In this document: positions 59,532 through 64,000 of the stretch, one piece after another | Layout: every line of letters starts with the position of its first letter | How positions within the stretch are numbered: the first letter of the stretch is position 1 | NCBI RefSeq assembly: GCF_900105135.1 | Contig: NZ_LT629741.1 | Span: forward strand, 1,612,001-1,676,000 | Source of the DNA: Gramella sp. MAR_2010_147 | GTDB lineage: Bacteria; Bacteroidota; Bacteroidia; Flavobacteriales; Flavobacteriaceae | Reading direction: 5' to 3' | DNA length: 64,000 nt | Notes under the pieces: model-generated | What the model was told of the DNA's origin: nothing | What the model saw: only the letters and a program-made list of their open reading frames with translations | Databases searched by the model: none | Program-made: the position numbers and the translations under genes

Positions 59532-60356
59532 ATGAAACAGTATCATGACCTCCTTAAACACGTATTGGAGCACGGAGCACAAAAAGGAGACCGCACCGGC
59601 ACAGGAACTAAAAGTGTATTTGGGTACCAGATGAGATTTGATCTTAGTGAAGGTTTTCCTATGGTCACCACTAAAAAATTACATTTAAAATCTATTATTT
59701 ACGAATTATTATGGTTTTTGAAAGGTGATACTAATATTGATTATTTAAAGGAGAATGGTGTAAGGATCTGGAATGAATGGGCCGATGAGAACGGAGATCT
59801 TGGTCCGGTATATGGTCACCAATGGAGAAACTGGAATAGCGAAGAAATAGATCAGATACAGGAAATAATCAATACGCTAAAGAATAATCCAAATAGTAGA
59901 AGAATGCTAGTGTCTGCGTGGAATCCTTCGGTTTTGCCTGATACTTCAGTTTCATTTTCAGAAAATGTCGCGAACGGAAAAGCGGCACTCCCGCCCTGCC
60001 ATGCATTTTTTCAGTTTTATGTAGCTAATGGAAAACTATCCTGTCAGCTTTATCAAAGAAGTGCCGATATATTTCTTGGCGTACCATTTAACATTGCTTC
60101 CTACGCTTTGTTAACTATGATGATGGCCCAGGTTTGCGGATACGAGCCGGGAGATTTTATTCACACTTTTGGTGATGCTCACATATACAGCAATCATATG
60201 GAACAGGTAGAACTTCAATTAAGTCGTGAGCCAAGAGCACTTCCAACGATGAAGATCAATCCTGAAATAAAAGATATTTTTGATTTTAAGTTTGAAGATT
60301 TTATATTGGAGAATTATGATCCGTATCCAGGCATAAAAGCCAGGGTTGCGGTCTAA
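59532..60356 (+). CDS. thyA: Thymidylate synthase
   Basis: It methylates dUMP to dTMP with methylene-THF. The 274-residue protein starts [15 protein letters not shown] and has [13 protein letters not shown], the active cysteine in [12 protein letters not shown], and [20 protein letters not shown]. The ATG at 59532 is chosen because homologues begin here; an in-frame TTG at 59478 would add 18 hydrophobic, unlikely residues. Confidence 0.98.
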   Translation: MKQYHDLLKHVLEHGAQKGDRTGTGTKSVFGYQMRFDLSEGFPMVTTKKLHLKSIIYELLWFLKGDTNIDYLKENGVRIWNEWADENGDLGPVYGHQWRNWNSEEIDQIQEIINTLKNNPNSRRMLVSAWNPSVLPDTSVSFSENVANGKAALPPCHAFFQFYVANGKLSCQLYQRSADIFLGVPFNIASYALLTMMMAQVCGYEPGDFIHTFGDAHIYSNHMEQVELQLSREPRALPTMKINPEIKDIFDFKFEDFILENYDPYPGIKARVAV

Positions 60357-60383
60357 TTTAATCTTATAAAATTTTTAAATATT

Positions 60384-60761
60384 ATGAAAAAGTTAGTAGT
60401 GATCACATGTTTTTTATTTGGAGGAATAGCTCTCTCAAATGCTCAGCAAACCTCCCCGGTTTGGCCAGGATGTGAGAACAGCGAAGATGTAAAAAAGTGT
60501 TTTAACCAGAAACTCTCTCAACATGTGAGTGAGAATTATGAATACCCTCAAAATGATGCAGGGGAATATGTGAGAGGTAAAGTCACCATTTCTTTTGCTA
60601 TAGATGAGAATGGCGAGGTTGTTGTAAACTCTATCGAAGGTGATAAGCCTGCTGTTAAAAAAGCAGCCAGAGAAATGATCATGAAAATTCCAGAAATGGA
60701 ACCTGGAACTCTAAATGGAGAACCAGACTCAAGAAACTTTACGGTTCCATTTAATTTCTAG
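60384..60761 (+). CDS. Secreted TonB C-terminal-like protein (copy 1)
   Basis: This 125-residue protein has a signal peptide (about 1-20, ending SNA) and a TonB_C-like domain with RGKVTISFAIDENGEVVVNSIEG. Cysteines at about residues 30 and 38 flank the segment CENSEDVKKC and could form a disulfide. It lacks the transmembrane anchor and ExbBD partners of TonB, so it is a stand-alone periplasmic domain of unknown function. A paralogue follows 25 bases downstream. Confidence 0.78.
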   Translation: MKKLVVITCFLFGGIALSNAQQTSPVWPGCENSEDVKKCFNQKLSQHVSENYEYPQNDAGEYVRGKVTISFAIDENGEVVVNSIEGDKPAVKKAAREMIMKIPEMEPGTLNGEPDSRNFTVPFNF

Positions 60762-60786
60762 ATAAGATTTAAATAATAAAATTGCT

Positions 60787-61197
60787 ATGAAAAAATTACT
60801 GATTATTGCTTTGATGCTTACAGGTCTTACATCTTTCGCACAGGATGATGTAAATGTAAAAGGGAATAAAGTGAGCATGAAAGAGACGGCCCCAATCTGG
60901 ACCGGTTGTGAAGAAAGTGCCGATAAAAAGGCCTGCTTCAATAAAATGCTTATGCAGCATATTAAAGAGAATATTAAATATTCTAAAAATGCTAACGGAG
61001 AATGGATTCGCGGAAAAGCGATCGTTAAGATGGAGGTGAACGAAAAAGGGAATGTGGTAGTAAATTCTGTTGACAGTAAATATCCTGAACTAAAAACTGA
61101 AGCTAAAAGATTGATGGAATCTATTCCAGCGATGACTCCCGGAAAACTGGCTGGAAAGCCAAAAGCTATTAAATACACTATTCCGCTTACGTTTTAA
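60787..61197 (+). CDS. Secreted TonB C-terminal-like protein (copy 2)
   Basis: This 136-residue paralogue of the preceding gene has the same layout: signal peptide (ending SFA), a Cys pair in GCEESADKKAC, and the TonB_C-like core RGKAIVKMEVNEKGNVVVNS. The tandem arrangement and divergence (recognisable but not close) suggest an old duplication in one transcript. Confidence 0.78.
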   Translation: MKKLLIIALMLTGLTSFAQDDVNVKGNKVSMKETAPIWTGCEESADKKACFNKMLMQHIKENIKYSKNANGEWIRGKAIVKMEVNEKGNVVVNSVDSKYPELKTEAKRLMESIPAMTPGKLAGKPKAIKYTIPLTF

Positions 61198-61251
61198 GCA
61201 CTTTTAACTCGACCTTAACGAGTGATTAGCAAGGTGATTTTGAAAAAATTG

Positions 61252-61259
61252 TAAATTTG
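61252..61259 (+). promoter_or_regulatory. Promoter -7 box of egtB
   Basis: TAAATTTG is an exact TAnnTTTG match 29 bases before the egtB ATG. It abuts the terminator hairpin described next. Confidence 0.5.
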
Positions 61260-61288
61260 AGTGATACCAAAACGTATCACTCTTTTTT
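61259..61288 (+). terminator. Terminator immediately before egtB
   Basis: GAGTGATAC and GTATCACTC arms with a 6-base loop and a T run end exactly at the egtB start codon. It would end the upstream TonB_C pair transcript. Confidence 0.85.
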
Positions 61289-62452
61289 ATGCTTTCACAG
61301 AACAAAATCATTCAACTCTTTAAGGAAACCAGAGCCGATTCAGAAAAGATATGTTCTTTTCTCGAAACCGAAGATTATGTTGTTCAGCCTATAGAGAATG
61401 TTTCTCCTCCCAAATGGCATTTGGGACATACTACCTGGTTCTTTGAAGAATTTGTTCTGAAAAAATATGCAGGTTCCCACAAACTATTTGATGAGAACAC
61501 GGCATATGTTTTCAACAGTTACTATGAAAGTGTAGGAGAGAAAGTGATAAGAACTAACAGGGGTAATTTGTCACGCCCAACAGTAGCATGGATCTACCAA
61601 TTCAGAAAATATGTTACTGAAGAGATGTTGAAATTTCTTGAAGCTAATGAGCTTGACAATGAGATTCTTGATGTTATTGAGATTGGTTGTCATCATGAAA
61701 AACAACACCAGGAATTACTTTATACAGATATTAAATATATTCTAGGCAACAACCCACTTCTTCCCAAATATAATAATGATTTCAAGGAGAATATCATTCA
61801 GGATTTCAACCAGGAATGGATAGGGTTATCAGAAGGGATTTATGAGATTGGGCATAATTGTGATGATTTTTGTTATGATAATGAGCAGGGATTTCATAAA
61901 AAGTATCTTAACGATTTCAGTATATCAAACAAACTGGTAACCAACGAAGAGTTTATTGAATTTATGGACGCTGGCGGTTATAAAGATGTGCTCTTATGGC
62001 ATGCAGAGGGCTGGGACTGGAAAAATGAAAATGATATAAGCTCCCCGGCGTACTGGCATAAGATTGACGATGAATGGCATCAATATACCATGAATGGGCT
62101 TGTTAAGCTGAATCAAAAAGCACCGGTCACCCATATTTCATATTTTGAAGCATTTGCTTATTCCCAATGGAAAGGAATGCGATTACCAACCGAAGAAGAG
62201 TGGGAATCGGCCCAAAGTAAATTTAATTGGGGAACGAGATGGGAATGGACCGAAAGCGCTTATGCTCCATATCCCAATTATAAAAAACCTGAAGGAGCCC
62301 TTGGAGAGTACAATGGTAAATTCATGGTAAGTCAAAAAGTTTTAAGAGGCAGTTCGGTTGCTACCTCCAACAATCATAGCAGACCAACCTATAGAAATTT
62401 TTTTCATCCGCAGCTCAGATGGCAGTTTACAGGCTTCAGACTGGCAAAATAG
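61289..62452 (+). CDS. egtB: Ergothioneine biosynthesis sulfoxide synthase (EgtB-like)
   Basis: This 387-residue non-heme iron protein joins a sulfur donor to trimethylhistidine. The N-terminal DinB-like helical domain supplies iron ligands in WHLGHTTWFFEEF and CHHEKQHQELL; the C-terminal FGE-sulfatase domain shows FSISNKLVTNEEFIEFMDAGGYK, WKGMRLPTEEEWESA and RGSSVATSNNHSRPTYRNFF. It is co-directional with egtD 12 bases downstream. Bacteroidota EgtB may use cysteine or gamma-glutamylcysteine; the donor is undetermined. Confidence 0.9.
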   Translation: MLSQNKIIQLFKETRADSEKICSFLETEDYVVQPIENVSPPKWHLGHTTWFFEEFVLKKYAGSHKLFDENTAYVFNSYYESVGEKVIRTNRGNLSRPTVAWIYQFRKYVTEEMLKFLEANELDNEILDVIEIGCHHEKQHQELLYTDIKYILGNNPLLPKYNNDFKENIIQDFNQEWIGLSEGIYEIGHNCDDFCYDNEQGFHKKYLNDFSISNKLVTNEEFIEFMDAGGYKDVLLWHAEGWDWKNENDISSPAYWHKIDDEWHQYTMNGLVKLNQKAPVTHISYFEAFAYSQWKGMRLPTEEEWESAQSKFNWGTRWEWTESAYAPYPNYKKPEGALGEYNGKFMVSQKVLRGSSVATSNNHSRPTYRNFFHPQLRWQFTGFRLAK

Positions 62453-62464
62453 TGATAGATTTAT

Positions 62465-63433
62465 ATGAAAAATCCACCAGAAACAATGTTTGAAACAGCC
62501 TTTGCTGAAGATACCTATAAAGGACTCACGAGCTATCCCAAATACCTCTACTCTAAATACATCTATGACAAGAAGGGTGACAAACTCTTTCAAAAAATCA
62601 TGGATATGCCAGAGTATTATTTAACTTCAAGCGAATTTGATATCCTCAAACTGAATGCTGATGCGATCACCAATTCATTTAGCAGTGAAGATGGCCTGGA
62701 TCTAATTGAACTTGGCGCTGGTGACGGGAAAAAGACAAAGATAATTCTTAAAAAACTCATTGCGAAAAATGCCAAATTTGATTATTTACCTATAGACATC
62801 AGTCAAAATGTTCTTGACGAATTGAAAGATGCTCTTAGTTATGAAATTCCCGAAGTCAATGTAAAAGTGCAGCAGGGAACCTATTTTAAGACACTCGAAA
62901 AACTTTCGGAATATAATACTCGAAAAAAAGTGATCCTTGTTTTAGGAAGTAATATTGGCAACCTATCTCATAAGGAAGCTGTTGATTTTCTCGCTCATAT
63001 TGCCAAGGCAATGAGCCAGGAGGACATGCTTTTTATGGGTTTTGATCAAAAGAAACATCCCCAGAAGATCCTGGATGCTTATAATGATCCTGCCGGAATT
63101 ACTGAAGAATTTAATAAGAACTTACTGGTAAGGATTAATACTGAATTAGGCGGCGAATTTAACACTGATAATTTTCTTCACTGGGAAACATACGATCCTG
63201 AAACCGGAACGGCAAAGAGTTTTCTGGTTAGTAAAAACCAACAGCAGGTAAATATTAAAAAACTTGGGCTGGAAATTAATTTTGATGCATGGGAAAGCAT
63301 TCATACCGAAATTTCCCAAAAATATGATGATTCCATCGTAAACTGGCTGGCCGATGAAGCCGGGCTTTTAGTAGAGAAGTCCTTTAGTGATAAGGAAAAT
63401 TACTATAAAAACTATATCTTTAGAAGAAAGTAA
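62465..63433 (+). CDS. egtD: Histidine N-alpha-methyltransferase (EgtD)
   Basis: This 322-residue SAM-dependent enzyme trimethylates histidine to hercynine. It shows YFLTSSEFD-type opening (EYYLTSSEFDILKL), the SAM loop LIELGAGDGKKTKIIL, LPIDISQNVLDEL and VLGSNIGNL. It lies directly after egtB. An EgtC/EgtA partner is not seen, so the pathway is EgtB/EgtD-minimal here. Confidence 0.93.
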   Translation: MKNPPETMFETAFAEDTYKGLTSYPKYLYSKYIYDKKGDKLFQKIMDMPEYYLTSSEFDILKLNADAITNSFSSEDGLDLIELGAGDGKKTKIILKKLIAKNAKFDYLPIDISQNVLDELKDALSYEIPEVNVKVQQGTYFKTLEKLSEYNTRKKVILVLGSNIGNLSHKEAVDFLAHIAKAMSQEDMLFMGFDQKKHPQKILDAYNDPAGITEEFNKNLLVRINTELGGEFNTDNFLHWETYDPETGTAKSFLVSKNQQQVNIKKLGLEINFDAWESIHTEISQKYDDSIVNWLADEAGLLVEKSFSDKENYYKNYIFRRK

Positions 63434-63451
63434 CTTCTAATTTATTAGATT

Positions 63452-63736
63452 ATGAAAGCCATCTGGAATGACACAATAATTGCTGAAAGTTCCAATACCA
63501 AAATCGTGGAAAACAACCATTATTTTCCCAGAGAGGACATTAAGGAAGAATATTTTGAACCTAGCGATTCTCATACACGCTGCCCCTGGAAAGGCAAGGC
63601 GTCATATTTTCACATAAAGGTTAACAAAGAAATTAATAAGGATGCAGCATGGTATTACCCTGAGGCTAGTCACGCTGCAAAACCTATTGAAAATCACGTT
63701 GCATTCTGGAATGGAGTTAAAGTGGTGGAAGACTAA
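63452..63736 (+). CDS. DUF427 domain protein
   Basis: This 94-residue protein matches DUF427 with the signature YFPREDI, HTRCPWKGKASYFHI and AWYYPEASHAAKPIENHVAFW. The family is small, beta-rich and uncharacterised. It is 18 bases after egtD, so it may share the ergothioneine transcript. A role in that pathway is only an inference from adjacency. Confidence 0.9.
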   Translation: MKAIWNDTIIAESSNTKIVENNHYFPREDIKEEYFEPSDSHTRCPWKGKASYFHIKVNKEINKDAAWYYPEASHAAKPIENHVAFWNGVKVVED

Positions 63737-63756
63737 TCTCCTCCAAAATGAGATGT

Positions 63757-64000
63757 TCAGACTTTTAAAACACTATTTTCAGTAGCGGCATAATCATTCC
63801 ATTTGTAAGCATCGGCTTCAGATTCATTAACCCATTCCCCATCAACGATATATCTAAATTGATATTCCCTATCTACAGGAAGATTTAAATGTCCCTTGAA
63901 ATTTCCGTTCTTATATTTTTTCAGGGAAGATGTATTCCAGTTACTGAAATCACCCGCTACTTCAACTTTGTTAGCCTCCTTTGCAGGCACTACAAAAGTT
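63757..64000 (-). CDS. CBM48 (isoamylase N-terminal/AMPK-beta-like) protein, 5' end beyond the window
   Basis: The reading frame stays open to the window edge (preceding residues T-F-V before VPAKEANKVEVAGDFSNWN), so this is the 3' part. The fold is a carbohydrate-binding CBM48, with DFSNWNTSSLKKYKNGNFKG and REYQFRYIVDGEW. Such small proteins may bind glycogen. The stop codon at 63757 is 20 bases after the convergent DUF427 gene stop. Confidence 0.85.
   Translation of the reverse strand, partial: TFVVPAKEANKVEVAGDFSNWNTSSLKKYKNGNFKGHLNLPVDREYQFRYIVDGEWVNESEADAYKWNDYAATENSVLKV

Noticed and set aside
1..64000. tRNA genes, CRISPR arrays, prophage or IS elements
   Set aside because: No cloverleaf-like GGTTCGAATCC segment, regularly spaced repeats, transposase or phage structural genes were recognised in the window.

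Overview
The window is chromosomal DNA of a marine-type Flavobacteriaceae bacterium (Bacteroidota), most like Gramella/Christiangramia. The evidence is a GldA gliding ABC protein, GIN, DUF302 and DUF5686 families, HEPN-tailed sulfite reductase, split MetH, mostly absent Shine-Dalgarno sequences, and Bacteroidota promoters with a TAnnTTTG -7 box. The genus is an inference. I saw no rRNA, tRNA, CRISPR array, prophage or insertion sequence.

Layout. 1-4270 (minus) is an aromatic amino acid operon: Phe/Tyr leader peptide, pheA, aminotransferase, tyrA, DAHP synthase-chorismate mutase, and the first codons of rsgA. 4406-7299 holds gldA, a GIN lipoprotein and a PagL-like outer-membrane deacylase. 7361-12558 (minus) is metH (split in two) and metF behind a SAM-I riboswitch. 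12600-13579 holds an OsmC protein and an SRPBCC protein. 13723-21819 (minus) is assimilatory sulfate reduction: DUF2061, cysH, cysD, cysN, then a Cys/Met leader with attenuator, sulfite reductase, SUMT, precorrin-2 dehydrogenase and a ferredoxin-NADP reductase-like flavoprotein. An Rrf2 regulator (21940-22353) separates it from a methionine operon (22491-27161: metY, metX, homoserine dehydrogenase, metZ) preceded by two tandem Met-rich leaders with terminators. metK follows on the plus strand behind a SAM-II-like element. 29523-46300 is mixed metabolism and transport: acyl-CoA dehydrogenase, a 2-hydroxyacid dehydrogenase, UspA, threonine dehydratase, a giant PD40-amidohydrolase, an SLC13 permease, a deoxynucleoside kinase, a fatty acid hydroxylase, an App1 phosphatase, and a Ku/LigD end-joining operon. 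46620-53803 has a small basic protein, membrane and soluble pyrophosphatases, DUF5686 and PDH E1 beta. 54113-64000 has etfBA, a bifunctional nuclease, a nucleoside transporter, BrkB, thyA, two TonB_C-like secreted proteins, an ergothioneine cluster (egtB, egtD, DUF427) and a partial CBM48 protein.

The genes of 7.3-29.4 kb form one sulfur-to-methionine-to-SAM pathway: sulfate to sulfide, sulfide into O-acylhomoserine, methylation by MetH/MetF, SAM by MetK. Its control is layered RNA logic: SAM-I, a SAM-II-like element, and translated leader peptides whose coding RNA can pair with the 5' arm of the following terminator. The four leader peptides (one Phe/Tyr, two Met-rich, one Cys/Met) are the strongest candidates for under-described biology. 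Three families of short dispersed repeats fill intergenic gaps, and one copy encodes the C-terminus of the MetH homocysteine-binding subunit.
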